Source of the DNA: JAKFWF01 sp031374115
GTDB taxonomy: Bacteria > Pseudomonadota > Alphaproteobacteria > Rhizobiales > Hyphomicrobiaceae
Assembly: GCA_031374115.1 (NCBI GenBank)
Contig: JANMNO010000087.1
Span: 47,039-111,038 of the forward strand
Direction of reading: 5' to 3'
Length of the DNA: 64,000 nucleotides
Part shown: piece after piece, positions 34,801-42,820 of the stretch
How positions within the stretch are numbered: position 1 is the first letter of the stretch
Layout of the letters: every line of letters begins with the position of its first letter
The notes under the pieces: model-generated
The model's database searches: none
What the model saw: the letters and a program-made list of their open reading frames with translations, nothing else
What the model was told of the DNA's origin: nothing
Program-made: the position numbers and the translations under genes

Positions 34801-35533
34801 CCAATGGCAAATCGAGCGCGTAAGCGAGCTTGATCAACTGCGGCTCGACCTGTACTTCGTGCGGTAGGCCATGACGCTGCACTTCGACGTAGAGGCGATT
34901 GCCAAAAGCCTTCGACAGTGTCTTTAGGCGCGCCACCGCCAGATCACGCTGACCATCGCGGAGAGCGCGATCGATGGGACCCTCGGGCCCACCCGTCAAG
35001 GCGATCAACCCTCCCGCATGGTCTTGCAGAGCGTCCAGCTTGATGTGGGTCGCCTCGTCGTCGGCGGTAGCGAGATAGGCCATACTCGCGAGCTTCATCA
35101 GGTTCGCGTAGCCGGTGTCGTTCATTGCGAGAAGAGGCAGCGCTCCCGCCGGTTTCGCCGCCGGTTCATTCCGGCCAGGCCGTTGCAGGCCGTCTTTTTG
35201 CTGCGCATCGAGGAAGTCGGTTGCGAGTGTCACGCCGACGATCGGCTGAATACCCACCGACGACAGCTTGTCAGAAAATTCCAGCACGCCGAACATGTTG
35301 TTGGTGTCGGTCAGGGCGACCGCTGGGTATCCCATCGTCTCGGCGAGCTTGGCGATTTTCCCGATCGGCAGCGCGCCCTCGAGCAATGAATAGGCGGAAT
35401 GCACCTTGAGATGCACGAACGTCAAGTTGGCGGTAGCGTCGAGGCGCGACACAGCAGGGGCAGCGTCCTGGGCCGCTAACGCTGTCTCGCGCTTCTGGGC
35501 TTTCTCATTGAGTTTTCGAATCGCAGCGGTCAT
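31841..35533 (-). CDS. dnaE: DNA polymerase III alpha subunit
   Basis: Replicative DNA polymerase, about 1230 residues. The PHP domain begins FVHLKVHSAYSLLEGALPIG; the polymerase core has GPGRGSGAGSVVAW and MPDFDIDFCQDRRDEVI (catalytic aspartates), and the C-terminal part holds helix-hairpin-helix and OB domains. I start at ATG 35533; a TTG at 35425 would give the canonical N terminus and drop a 36-residue extension (LNEKAQKRETALAAQ). About 30 extra residues (PCIAPGDSPPLPAPGG and on) lie after VNSSFVDFGAL, encoded by a palindromic repeat that keeps the frame open. Confidence 0.97.
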   Translation of the reverse strand: MTAAIRKLNEKAQKRETALAAQDAAPAVSRLDATANLTFVHLKVHSAYSLLEGALPIGKIAKLAETMGYPAVALTDTNNMFGVLEFSDKLSSVGIQPIVGVTLATDFLDAQQKDGLQRPGRNEPAAKPAGALPLLAMNDTGYANLMKLASMAYLATADDEATHIKLDALQDHAGGLIALTGGPEGPIDRALRDGQRDLAVARLKTLSKAFGNRLYVEVQRHGLPHEVQVEPQLIKLAYALDLPLVATNEAYFAGREDYEAHDALICIAGGNYVVEDNRRRLSPEHGFKSAEEMTALFADLPEALDNTIEIAKRCAFRPKGRKPILPRFVATIEGATDEEQLAAEAAEMKRQAEEGLEKRLSEIEVAPGFTADDYRKRLAFEVDVITGMKFPGYFLIVADFIKWSKANGIPVGPGRGSGAGSVVAWSLTITDLDPLRFGLLFERFLNPERVSMPDFDIDFCQDRRDEVIRYVQKKYGHDRVAQIITHGKLQARAVLRDVGRVLQMPYGQVDRLCKLVPNNPAHPVTLPQAIESEPKLQEERDNDPMVAKLLEIGQKLEGLYRHASTHAAGMVIGDRPLNQLVPMYRDPKSDFPVTQFNWKLVEAAGLVKFDFLGLKTLTVLRKAVDLIKSGRGIDIDLLKLPLDDKAAYDLLAKADTVGVFQLESTGMRESLKKLRPDRFDDIIAMVSLYRPGPMDNIPTYINRKHGEEPVDCLHPLLEGILQETYGVIIYQEQVIQIAQVMGGYTLGQADLLRRAMGKKDKNEMAAQQRKFVEGAIAKGVKKDEAVYIFELVDKFAGYGFNKSHAAAYALISYHTAYLKANFREEFLAASMTLDMANTDKLATFSAEAKRAGIEVLPPCVNSSFVDFGALPCIAPGDSPPLPAPGGRLPGGESPGATKKGAIRYSLAALKNIGPAAVQTIIDEREANGRFKDLSDFARRINPKALNKRSIETLAAAGAFDAFDRNRSLMHGNAEQIIALAGRLAADAATGMNDLFGGAGGGVTAAAKLDLRPNRVWTPMERLEEEFKAIGFFLSGHPLDAYESVLRGLNVMSWVEFEQAAQSGVSAARLAGIVVSARERRSQKGNKFAFAMFSDQTGSFEAVIFSDTLDQCGHLLVAGTAVSIAVEADRDGDSIKLRVQGLQALDEAAASLQREVKIILDANVIAANPQRITDLRALLQTGGQSDVRFILRLDDCDAEIDIGFTRARFDLTSAQRGTMTTMPGVLEIVES
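32847..32914. repeat. Palindromic repeat element inserted in frame inside dnaE
   Basis: A perfect 17-base inverted repeat (32850-32866 with 32895-32911) encloses a 28-base spacer. The left half also folds alone: 32847-32856 pairs perfectly with 32878-32887, and 32858-32863 with 32867-32872. Translated with dnaE it gives the near-mirror peptide APGDSPPLPAPGG...PGGESPGA between VDFG and KKGAIRYSLAALK. Other DnaE proteins pass directly between these two segments. I saw no other copy in the window. Confidence 0.85.
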
Positions 35534-35620
35534 GCGCAAGATCTTAGTCCAGCTCGCGAGCGGAACGCTATGCGCCGATGAGCTCAGGTAGGGATACGTG
35601 GATAACTCGTAGCTCCACGC

Positions 35621-36055
35621 TCAATCAGCAGAAGCCGTTGTGGTGACGCGCTTGAAATAAGCTCGTGACACATCCGGAAGTCGGCGCTGCGGTGCCGTTT
35701 GTGGCTCAGCGTTCGGGTCGAGGTGCATAGTATCGCTGACTTGAACCGGCGGTCTGCTACGTTGGCCGCCGTAGTTGGGACTGTACGGCTCGGTCGGATC
35801 GTCCGGCGCAGCGTTCGGGCGCTTGCCCGGCTCGACGGGCGGTTCCTTGATCGGATCGCCGGGCTCGGCAACGTAGGCGCTTTGGCTGTGATTGGGCGCA
35901 GGCGCGGGCGGATTGGCGCCGGCCCAACTGGCCTGGTGAGCCGGCCGGCCTGTGCCGCAACCGCCCAATGTTATGCCAAGACCGACCGCGATCGATGCCA
36001 GGGCTAGTCCACGCGCTACTTTAGGCAACGCTGGTACATAAGCGACTAAACGCAT
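35621..36055 (-). CDS. Proline-rich lipoprotein, unknown function
   Basis: A 144-residue lipoprotein. The ATG at 36055 gives an N-terminal signal with hydrophobic core ALASIAVGLGITL and a lipobox LGGC (lipidated Cys about 33). The mature protein is proline/acid-rich and probably disordered (PPAPAPNHSQ, GDPIKEPPVEPGKRPNAAPDDP), ending with a more basic tail (RLPDVSRAYFKRV). I recognise no domain. It lies alone between dnaE and sodB, opposite to sodB. A longer open frame upstream to 36190 lacks a signal at its start. Confidence 0.75.
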   Translation of the reverse strand: MRLVAYVPALPKVARGLALASIAVGLGITLGGCGTGRPAHQASWAGANPPAPAPNHSQSAYVAEPGDPIKEPPVEPGKRPNAAPDDPTEPYSPNYGGQRSRPPVQVSDTMHLDPNAEPQTAPQRRLPDVSRAYFKRVTTTASAD

Positions 36056-36414
36056 GTTACTCGAACTCCCACGAACGCCACTGAGGCGAACGTGCCAGTT
36101 CGAGGTGAACAAATATTTAATTGCCGTGCCGCCGCGATGCGGACTGCAGACTGATCGAGGTATCCGATGTTGAACCGCAGATGAACGCACCGTTCACAGT
36201 CTATGCAATGGCGACTGTGGCTCCTGCGTGCACCTTGTGAAAGATCCCGACTTGATCCAGCGAACCAAGTGCGCAAGGTCACTAGGTTCCCACTATTCCC
36301 TTGGTTTTCTGCGCGCCTGCCAAGCGATTACCTACGGCAACTATGTTTGCCAACGCCGCTGTCTGCCGTTAGGGTCCGGGTCTCAGGCTACCCCCGATTG
36401 CACGGAGAGATCAG

Positions 36415-37020
36415 ATGGCTTTCAAACTCCCAGAATTACCCTACGCCTACGACGCTCTTGCGCCTCACATGTCGGCCGAGACGCTGCAATTCCATCACGA
36501 CAAACATCACTTGGCGTATGTCGACAACGGCAACAAGTTTGCTGGCGCTGGCACCAAGTACGATGGCCAGTCGATCGAGGCCATTTGCAAGGCGGCGTTT
36601 ACTGCCAAGGACATGCCCGTCGTCAACAATGTCGGTCAGCATTATAACCACCTGCACTTTTGGCAGTGGATGAAGAAGGACGGCGGCGGCAAGAAGCTGC
36701 CCTCGAAGGTTAGTGCACACGTCGAGAAGGATCTCGGTGGTTACGACAAGATGCGCACCGATTTCGTGCAGGCGGGCGTCACGCAATTTGGTTCAGGCTG
36801 GGCTTGGCTTGCCGTCAAAGGCGGGAAGCTCGAAATTATGAAAACGCCTAACGGCGAAAATCCCCTCATGCACGGCGCGAGCCCGATTCTGGGTGTCGAC
36901 GTGTGGGAACACAGCTATTACATCGACTATCGCAATGCGCGGCAGAAATACTTGGAAGCCTTTGTCGACAACCTCGTCAATTGGGAGCATGTCGAAGAAA
37001 TGCTCGGCCAAGCGAAGTAA
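36415..37020 (+). CDS. sodB: Superoxide dismutase, Fe/Mn family
   Basis: Dismutates superoxide in the cytoplasm (no signal peptide). 201 residues. Metal ligands are H27 (QFHHDKHH), H79 (YNHLHFW), D162 and H166 (DVWEHSYYIDY). The glutamine in NNVGQHYNH is the pattern usual for iron enzymes, while other positions (PLMHGASPILG) are less decisive, so the metal is not certain. GGAGAG precedes ATG 36415. A strong terminator follows, so the gene is probably monocistronic. Confidence 0.96.
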   Translation: MAFKLPELPYAYDALAPHMSAETLQFHHDKHHLAYVDNGNKFAGAGTKYDGQSIEAICKAAFTAKDMPVVNNVGQHYNHLHFWQWMKKDGGGKKLPSKVSAHVEKDLGGYDKMRTDFVQAGVTQFGSGWAWLAVKGGKLEIMKTPNGENPLMHGASPILGVDVWEHSYYIDYRNARQKYLEAFVDNLVNWEHVEEMLGQAK

Positions 37021-37052
37021 TCGTCGCTCAACTGGTGTCACTTGTTATGAAC

Positions 37053-37084
37053 CCTCGCGGCTCAGATGGTCGCGAGGTTTTTTT
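37053..37084 (+). terminator. Rho-independent terminator of sodB
   Basis: Perfect seven-base stem CCTCGCG/CGCGAGG (37053-37059 with 37071-37077), an 11-base loop, then seven T residues. Confidence 0.92.
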
Positions 37085-37232
37085 CTACTCTGAGCATAAA
37101 TGTGGTGCGAAAAACACTTGCGTTCATTCCAGCCGCGAACGCGGGTTCGGCTCCTTGCCGTGGTTCACGCCCGCGGGCTAAAGAGATTGAGACGCCGAGG
37201 TCCATCGGCGGCTGCGTTTATCCGGAGTTTGA

Positions 37233-38564
37233 GTGATCGCGTCGCGTTTTCCGATAGTTCTTCGCCGCCATCTTCTCAAGCTTGCCGTCTTGCTCGCGGC
37301 CGGCTGGGGCATGGGTGGATGCGCAGCAATGCAGACGATGGAACGCAAGGCACCGCCAAGCCTCGCGGTTGCGGAATCAGCCACCATTCCCGGTCTCATT
37401 GGGGTCAGGTCTTGGGGCGACTTTGTTCCAAACGACCCTGTCCGGGAGTATAATCGGCTTTTCCCGGGCTTACCCCAAATTGGGCAGACGGCCAGGCGCG
37501 TCGATGGTCGCCCGGTAATTAACGTGCTAGCGCTTTCCGGTGGTGGTCCCGATGGCGCGTTCGGTGCTGGCCTCCTCAGCGGGTGGACCGCGCGCGGCAA
37601 CAGGCCCGAGTTCCAATTCGTGACCGGCATAAGCGCTGGGGCCTTGATCGCCCCTTTCGCCTATCTGGGACCGGCTCATGACGACCAAATGCGCGAAATC
37701 TGGACGCAATACGAGACGAGCGAGCTTATCACGGCTCAGTTGCTCCCAGGTTTGCTTGGCGGCTCCGCGCTCGCCGATACCGCCCCTCTCGCGGCGCTGA
37801 TTGCCAAGTATGTGGACCGCGGGTTCTTGGCGAAAATAGCCGTCGAGTACAACAAGGGTCGCATCCTGTTGATCGGCACCACCAACCTCGATGCGCAACG
37901 ACCTGTGGTCTGGAACATGGGCGCAATCGCGCGCGCGGGGACGCCTGCCGCGATCGAACTGTTTCGCCAAGTCTTGCTCGCCTCGGCTGCAATTCCCGGT
38001 GCGTTTCCTCCGGTAAATATCAAGGTTTTGGCCGACGGCCAGCAGTTCGATGAAATGCACGTCGACGGCGGCACGACGCGTGAGGTGTTCATCACCGCCG
38101 TACAGGCCCCGCTGCGAGCGTTCGACAAGCTTTATGAGAAGCCACCGTTACGCCAGTTTTATATCGTGAAAAACGGTAAGATCGGCGCTGATTACGGAGA
38201 GGTAAAACCGAAGACGATCTCAATCGCCTCGCGCGCCATCGCGACACTGCTAAAGCGCCAGCACGCGGGCGATATTTATCGTATCTACCGGGCCGCGAAA
38301 GACAGTGGCGCCGACTTCAACCTCATTGCCGTGCCAGAGACCTTTGCGGCAAAGCCGAAGCAGGCATTCGATCCGGTTTATCAAAAAGCTCTGTTCGAGA
38401 CCGGCTTTAGGATGGGTCGTAGCGGAATTGAATGGATGAAGGTTCCACCCGAACTGCTGCCGACGCCTCCAGCTCCAGTCGGAGCGGTGACAGTGGCTCG
38501 CGTCGAGCCGATAGCGAAAGCCCCCGTTGCACCGGGGTTCTTCGATGTACTGTCTGGCCCGTGA
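37233..38564 (+). CDS. Patatin-like phospholipase, lipoprotein
   Basis: A 443-residue predicted lipid acyl hydrolase. GTG 37233 lies six bases after GGAG and opens a signal with a probable lipobox GMGGC (Cys about 30). The patatin domain starts with the oxyanion loop ALSGGGPDGAFGAG (about 100-113), has the nucleophile elbow GISAG (Ser about 134) and the catalytic Asp in HVDGG. So the Ser-Asp dyad is intact and the enzyme should act at the envelope. The C terminus (about 395-443) is Ala/Pro/Val-rich. The gene is isolated, with a strong terminator before it. Confidence 0.9.
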   Translation: MIASRFPIVLRRHLLKLAVLLAAGWGMGGCAAMQTMERKAPPSLAVAESATIPGLIGVRSWGDFVPNDPVREYNRLFPGLPQIGQTARRVDGRPVINVLALSGGGPDGAFGAGLLSGWTARGNRPEFQFVTGISAGALIAPFAYLGPAHDDQMREIWTQYETSELITAQLLPGLLGGSALADTAPLAALIAKYVDRGFLAKIAVEYNKGRILLIGTTNLDAQRPVVWNMGAIARAGTPAAIELFRQVLLASAAIPGAFPPVNIKVLADGQQFDEMHVDGGTTREVFITAVQAPLRAFDKLYEKPPLRQFYIVKNGKIGADYGEVKPKTISIASRAIATLLKRQHAGDIYRIYRAAKDSGADFNLIAVPETFAAKPKQAFDPVYQKALFETGFRMGRSGIEWMKVPPELLPTPPAPVGAVTVARVEPIAKAPVAPGFFDVLSGP

Positions 38565-38574
38565 GCGTCCCACG

Positions 38575-39051
38575 TCAACGTTTGATACTGGGCGAGAGAT
38601 TGCCGGCCGGCGCCTGTGAAACCGAGGGCTTGGGTGAAGGTTTAGCCGCCACCGGAGGTGCCGCCGCCGCCGGTTGTTGGGTTTTGGCCGGCGCCGCCTG
38701 AGTAGAGGGCGCGGTGGTTTCGGCAGTGGCTTTTGAAGCTGTCGTATTGGGCTTCGACTTTGCTGCCTTCGCGGTCTTCGACGCCAAGTATTTCGACTGC
38801 ACGGTCGCCGTGGCACGAGATGAACGTGGCGCCTTCAATGGTTGTGCTGACAAGCGCGGGTCGAGTTTGGGTGCCGCGGGCTTCACGCGCTGGATCGGCG
38901 CCACCATGGGCTCGATCGGTTTAGCCGAAACTACCGCGGCATCAGATGGGGTGGCGGGCTGCGTCACCTGGCCGATCACCGGCGATATCAAGCCGGTAGC
39001 TGCAAGCACAGTGAACCAAAGCGTGCGTGCAACAATCGATCTCGAACGCAT
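38575..39051 (-). CDS. Secreted Ala/Pro/Lys-rich protein, unknown function
   Basis: A 158-residue low-complexity protein. I chose ATG 39051 because it begins a plausible Sec signal (MRSRSIVARTLWFTVLAATG) after GGAG. Upstream ATGs at 39078 and 39135 are possible. The body is almost entirely Ala, Pro, Lys, Thr and Ser (ASKTAKAAKSKPNTTASK, PAKTQQPAAAAPPVAAKP), resembling a histone H1-like or wall-spanning tail. No catalytic domain is visible. It belongs to a group of small secreted proteins on this strand. Confidence 0.65.
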   Translation of the reverse strand: MRSRSIVARTLWFTVLAATGLISPVIGQVTQPATPSDAAVVSAKPIEPMVAPIQRVKPAAPKLDPRLSAQPLKAPRSSRATATVQSKYLASKTAKAAKSKPNTTASKATAETTAPSTQAAPAKTQQPAAAAPPVAAKPSPKPSVSQAPAGNLSPSIKR

Positions 39052-39077
39052 CGGCCCAGGCTCCTTTTCCAGCGTCA

Positions 39078-39239
39078 TCAGATCTTCCAGTGGCACGCCT
39101 TCGATTTGCGATCGAACTTCATAAACGTGCCGCATTTTTTAATCGCTGCATTCACCTGATGATCACGGGCGAGAACAGGGACCATCACAGCGACTGTAAC
39201 TGCGACCACAGCAAGGATTGCGAGCAATTTTTTGTTCAT
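39078..39239 (-). CDS. Secreted micro-protein with C-x12-C pattern, copy A
   Basis: A 53-residue peptide. ATG 39239 opens a strong Sec signal (NKKLLAILAVVAVTVAVMVPV, cleavage near LA-RDH). The mature part is about 30 residues with two cysteines in CGTFMKFDRKSKAC (exactly twelve residues between), likely one disulfide. A second micro-protein about 220 bases further along the same strand has the same spacing with MKW in place of MKF, so the two are paralogues. Function unknown. Confidence 0.7.
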   Translation of the reverse strand: MNKKLLAILAVVAVTVAVMVPVLARDHQVNAAIKKCGTFMKFDRKSKACHWKI

Positions 39240-39462
39240 GAGCGCAACCCCAATTGCCTCGACCAAGATCAGAAGACCTGAGTTTTCTTATAGCGGGGAA
39301 CCCGGGATGTCACCGGCAGGATGCCAGGCCACTGCCGAATGCGGAAAGGCCGAGGCAGCGGCGCCCCGGCCTTTCCGGTTAGAATTGAGGATGCCGGCAA
39401 AACGGGGGCTCAATCCGTCCTGCAGCTCCTATGGAGTATCAATGAAAAATCCTGTTTGAAGA

Positions 39463-39636
39463 CTAGGACTTTTTCTTCATCATCACCGGCTTCTTCACCG
39501 GCTTTTCGCATTTGCCCTCGACAGCATTCCACTTCATCGGCTTTTTACACTTCGACACGTACGCTGCATCGGCGGCGCCGATCAGCGACATGGACGCCAC
39601 AGCAATCGCGCTCAGCGCGATGGTGAGTTTGCGCAT
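39463..39636 (-). CDS. Secreted micro-protein with C-x12-C pattern, copy B
   Basis: A 57-residue peptide. ATG 39636 follows GGAGG and opens a Sec signal (MRKLTIALSAIAVASMSLIG, cleavage near ADA-AYV). The mature part holds CKKPMKWNAVEGKC, twelve residues between cysteines, then a lysine/methionine tail (EKPVKKPVMMKKKS). The pattern C-x3-M-K-aromatic-D/N-x6-C is shared with copy A downstream. The basic tail suggests an interaction with anionic envelope polymers, by inference only. Confidence 0.75.
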   Translation of the reverse strand: MRKLTIALSAIAVASMSLIGAADAAYVSKCKKPMKWNAVEGKCEKPVKKPVMMKKKS

Positions 39637-39877
39637 TATAGAGCTCCTCCGTGTGTTTAACGATGTAGAATCACGCGGCACTACTCCATGTGTAGGCAGG
39701 GCTACCACGAAAAGTCACCGGAATTTGCTGATGTCTGGGACTTGCGGTCGAAGGTTGTGGCACATAAGAGTGACACTTGATCGCGACTCGATTTCCACAG
39801 GTTGTCAACAGTGCATCGGGGTGCGCGTTGCTACGGATTGTTAGACATCAAGCAGTTATGTCCCGATAGTTAGGCCC

Positions 39878-40972
39878 ATGTCGCACAACACATTCGGCCA
39901 CATGTTTCGTGTCACCACCTGGGGCGAAAGTCACGGTCCGGCGATCGGTTGCGTCATCGATGGCTGCCCGCCTGGGCTAGCGCTAACTGCGGACGATATA
40001 CAAGTCTATCTCGATAAGCGCCGCCCAGGACAATCGCGTTTTACGACCCAGCGGCGTGAGCCCGATGAGGTGAGGATCTTATCGGGGGTGTTCCCAGACG
40101 ACGAAGGCGTGCAAGTCACAACAGGAACGCCGGTTGCGCTCGAGATCGAGAATGTCGACCAGAAGTCCAAAGACTATGGGGACATCAAGGACAAGTTCAG
40201 GCCCGGCCACGCCGACATCACCTATTGGGAGAAGTACGGCATCCGCGATTACCGGGGTGGCGGGAGGTCATCGGCGCGCGAAACAGCGAGCCGCGTTGCT
40301 GCCGGCGCTGTCGCGCGCAAGATTTTGCACGGTGTGACCATACGAGCCGGGCTGATCCAGATCGGCCCGCATAAGATCGACCGGTCCCGTTGGGATTGGG
40401 CAGCGGTAGACGCAAATCCGTTCTTTTGTCCTGACGCTGCGAGTGTGCAGCCGTGGGCGAGCTATCTCGACGACGTTCGAAAATCGGGGTCGTCGTGCGG
40501 CGCCGTCATCGAGGTCGTAGCCGAAGGCGTGCCGGCTTCGCTCGGAGCGCCGGTCTACGGCAAGCTCGACCAGGACTTGGCATCCGCCATGATGAGCATC
40601 AACGCGGTCAAGGGCGTCGAGATCGGCGATGGCTTCGCGGTCGCCAGTCTTTCCGGTGAAGACAATGCCGACGAGATCCGTATGGGTCCGGACCGCCGCG
40701 CGCATTACTTGTCGAACCACGCGGGTGGCATACTGGGCGGCATCTCGACCGGCCAGCCCATTGTTTGCCGGTTCGCGGTAAAGCCGACTTCGTCGATTCT
40801 GTCGCCGCGCCGCACCATCGATCGTCATGGCAACGACACCGACATTCTGACGAAAGGGCGGCATGACCCCTGCGTTGGCATCCGGGCGGTGCCGGTCGGC
40901 GAAGCAATGATGGCGATCGTACTCGCCGATCACTTGTTGAGGCATCGCGGCCAAATTGGATCAAAGGGTTGA
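39878..40972 (+). CDS. aroC: Chorismate synthase
   Basis: Last enzyme of the shikimate pathway; makes chorismate from EPSP with reduced FMN. 364 residues. Signatures: GHMFRVTTWGESHGPAIGCVIDG at the N terminus, RRPGQSRFTTQRREPD, and GGGRSSARETASRVAAGA. The C-terminal FMN site includes RRTIDRHGNDTDI. No strong ribosome site precedes ATG 39878, but the family begins there (MSHNTFG). The DCC-family gene follows 3 bases later. Confidence 0.97.
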   Translation: MSHNTFGHMFRVTTWGESHGPAIGCVIDGCPPGLALTADDIQVYLDKRRPGQSRFTTQRREPDEVRILSGVFPDDEGVQVTTGTPVALEIENVDQKSKDYGDIKDKFRPGHADITYWEKYGIRDYRGGGRSSARETASRVAAGAVARKILHGVTIRAGLIQIGPHKIDRSRWDWAAVDANPFFCPDAASVQPWASYLDDVRKSGSSCGAVIEVVAEGVPASLGAPVYGKLDQDLASAMMSINAVKGVEIGDGFAVASLSGEDNADEIRMGPDRRAHYLSNHAGGILGGISTGQPIVCRFAVKPTSSILSPRRTIDRHGNDTDILTKGRHDPCVGIRAVPVGEAMMAIVLADHLLRHRGQIGSKG

Positions 40973-40975
40973 TCG

Positions 40976-41470
40976 ATGGCAGCGCTGCTGCGTGTTGCCG
41001 ATAAGCTCGCGAGCCGATCTGCCTACTCATATCGTCGCGATCCGAACGTTCCGGCATTTTCTGACGAACATCCGGTCATCGTCTACGATGGCGTGTGCGT
41101 TTTGTGTTCCCGTTCGATGCGCGTCATCGCGCGCGGCGATCGCGCTGGGCGTTTCCGGTTCATGAGCGCACAGACGCTTACTGGCCAGGCACTGTACCGT
41201 CACTATGGCCTCGATCCGGTCGACTTCGAGACCGTCTTGCTTGTCGATAACGGCCGCGCATACGGCAAACTCGATATGATTACGCAGGTCGCTGATCAGC
41301 TAAGCGGCTTCGATCGTTTATTGCCCGTATTGCGTATCATGCGGCTGCTGCCCGGCAGGATCCAAGATTGGTGTTACGATCTCGTTGCCGGAAACCGCTA
41401 CGCTGTGTTCGGGCGCAGCGATGTGTGCATTATACCTGACGCGAGTTGGCGCGGCCGGGTCATCGACTAG
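40976..41470 (+). CDS. DCC-family (DUF393) thiol-disulfide oxidoreductase-like protein
   Basis: A 164-residue protein of the DUF393 family. The defining motif DGVCVLC (about 38-44) holds two redox-type cysteines after a VIVYD strand. The family is predicted to act in thiol-disulfide exchange but is uncharacterised. There is no signal peptide. ATG 40976 is three bases after the aroC stop, so it is co-transcribed with aroC and with the HAD and VOC genes that follow. Confidence 0.88.
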   Translation: MAALLRVADKLASRSAYSYRRDPNVPAFSDEHPVIVYDGVCVLCSRSMRVIARGDRAGRFRFMSAQTLTGQALYRHYGLDPVDFETVLLVDNGRAYGKLDMITQVADQLSGFDRLLPVLRIMRLLPGRIQDWCYDLVAGNRYAVFGRSDVCIIPDASWRGRVID

Positions 41471-41484
41471 GGAGAGCGTATTTC

Positions 41485-42207
41485 ATGTCCGCAAAAGATG
41501 CTGTGAAGGCAGTCGTGTTCGACGTTTTCGGCACCGTCGTCGATTGGCGCGGCTCGACGATCGCCGAACTGAAGGGCTTCGGCAACGGGCGCGGCATCTC
41601 GCTAGATTGGGAGATGTTCGCCGATGAGTGGCGCGGGCTTTATCAGCCGGCGATGGAGGAGGTTCGTTCAGGCAAGCGGCCATTCGCGATCCTCGACGAT
41701 CTGCATCGCGAAAGTCTGCTCAAGCTCCTGGACAAGCACGCGATCAAGGGTATCGAGGCCCACGAAATCGAGCATCTGGTGAGGATTTGGCATCGGTTGC
41801 AGCCATGGCCCGACATGGCCAGTGGTCTTGCCCGGCTCGGCACCCGCCTCATCACCGGCACGCTGTCAAACGGCAATGTGGGACTGCTCACGCGGCTCGC
41901 GAAGTTCGGTCATTTGCCGTTCGACGTCATCCTGGGAGCAGAGGCTGCCGGCGCGTACAAACCGCAACCGCAAGCCTACCTGCGAACGGCCGAACTACTC
42001 AACCTTCGGCCTGAGCAAATGATGCTGGCAGCCGCTCACAATGGGGATCTGGCCGCCGCCGCCGCCGTTGGCTATCGCACCGCTTTCATCGTTCGCCCCC
42101 TGGAACACGGGCCCAACACGAAGATTGACCTGAAAGCCGAGCGCGCCTGGGATGTGATCACTGACAGTTGCCACGGCCTCGCTGACGCGATGGGATGTCT
42201 GAAATGA
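41485..42207 (+). CDS. HAD-superfamily hydrolase, haloacid dehalogenase type II-like
   Basis: A 240-residue cytoplasmic HAD enzyme. Motif I is FDVFGTVVDW (nucleophile Asp), motif II is TLSNGN, motif III the lysine in AGAYKPQPQAY, and motif IV lies in AAHNGDL. These match the type II (S)-2-haloacid dehalogenase subgroup, which lacks the DD-type acid of phosphatases. Real substrates of many such enzymes are unknown. ATG 41485 follows GGGAGAG. Its stop overlaps the VOC gene as ATGA. Confidence 0.88.
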   Translation: MSAKDAVKAVVFDVFGTVVDWRGSTIAELKGFGNGRGISLDWEMFADEWRGLYQPAMEEVRSGKRPFAILDDLHRESLLKLLDKHAIKGIEAHEIEHLVRIWHRLQPWPDMASGLARLGTRLITGTLSNGNVGLLTRLAKFGHLPFDVILGAEAAGAYKPQPQAYLRTAELLNLRPEQMMLAAAHNGDLAAAAAVGYRTAFIVRPLEHGPNTKIDLKAERAWDVITDSCHGLADAMGCLK

Positions 42208-42671
42208 CCGCCGATAACTCGATCGCCGATCTTGTGGTTCGGGCGCACCACACGGCATTCAGCTGCAATGACTATGCGGCAGCGCGGATATTCTTCGTCG
42301 ATATCTTGGGCTTCAAGGTGGTCGGCGAAATGGAGAACCGAAGCGGCGATGGCCTCGATGTCGTTGTCGGCATGCCGGGCGCCAGTTGTCACTGGGCGAT
42401 GCTCGAGCTTGGCGGTTATCACATTGAGCTCTTCAAGTGGCTGACCCCCGATGACGGCCGCAGCGTAGCGATCCGGCAAAACGACTTCGGTTACACCCAT
42501 ATCTGCCTGCAAGTGCGGGATATCGACGAGGTGCATCGCAGGCTCACGGCTGCGGGTTATGCGCCGCTATCGAGGCCCGGGAACATGCGAGGAGGACGCG
42601 CAAAACCGTTTTATGCCAAGGGCCCGGAAGGCTGCGTCGTCGAGTTCTGCGAATACCCGCAAGGAACATGA
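42204..42671 (+). CDS. VOC-superfamily (glyoxalase-like) protein
   Basis: A 155-residue vicinal-oxygen-chelate protein with two beta-alpha-beta-beta-beta units. Metal positions include AHHTAFSCND at the N terminus, GGYHIELFKW, GYTHICLQV and the final CVVEFCEY. The order His-Glu-His-Glu is compatible with metal binding. The start at 42204 overlaps the previous stop by four bases; an ATG nine bases upstream is an alternative. Substrate unknown; methylmalonyl-CoA epimerase-like and dioxygenase-like members share this fold. Confidence 0.85.
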   Translation: MTADNSIADLVVRAHHTAFSCNDYAAARIFFVDILGFKVVGEMENRSGDGLDVVVGMPGASCHWAMLELGGYHIELFKWLTPDDGRSVAIRQNDFGYTHICLQVRDIDEVHRRLTAAGYAPLSRPGNMRGGRAKPFYAKGPEGCVVEFCEYPQGT

Positions 42672-42820
42672 TGGCAATTCCACGGTGCAATCCTGCCGCG
42701 TGTCCGTGACAGAAACACATCGTTTCGTAATATCGACGCCGATAGGGCGACTCGGTTTATCTAGCGTATAAACCGATCGGCGGCTGGCGACCGCAAATGA
42801 CTTAGAACGGGAGGCACCGA

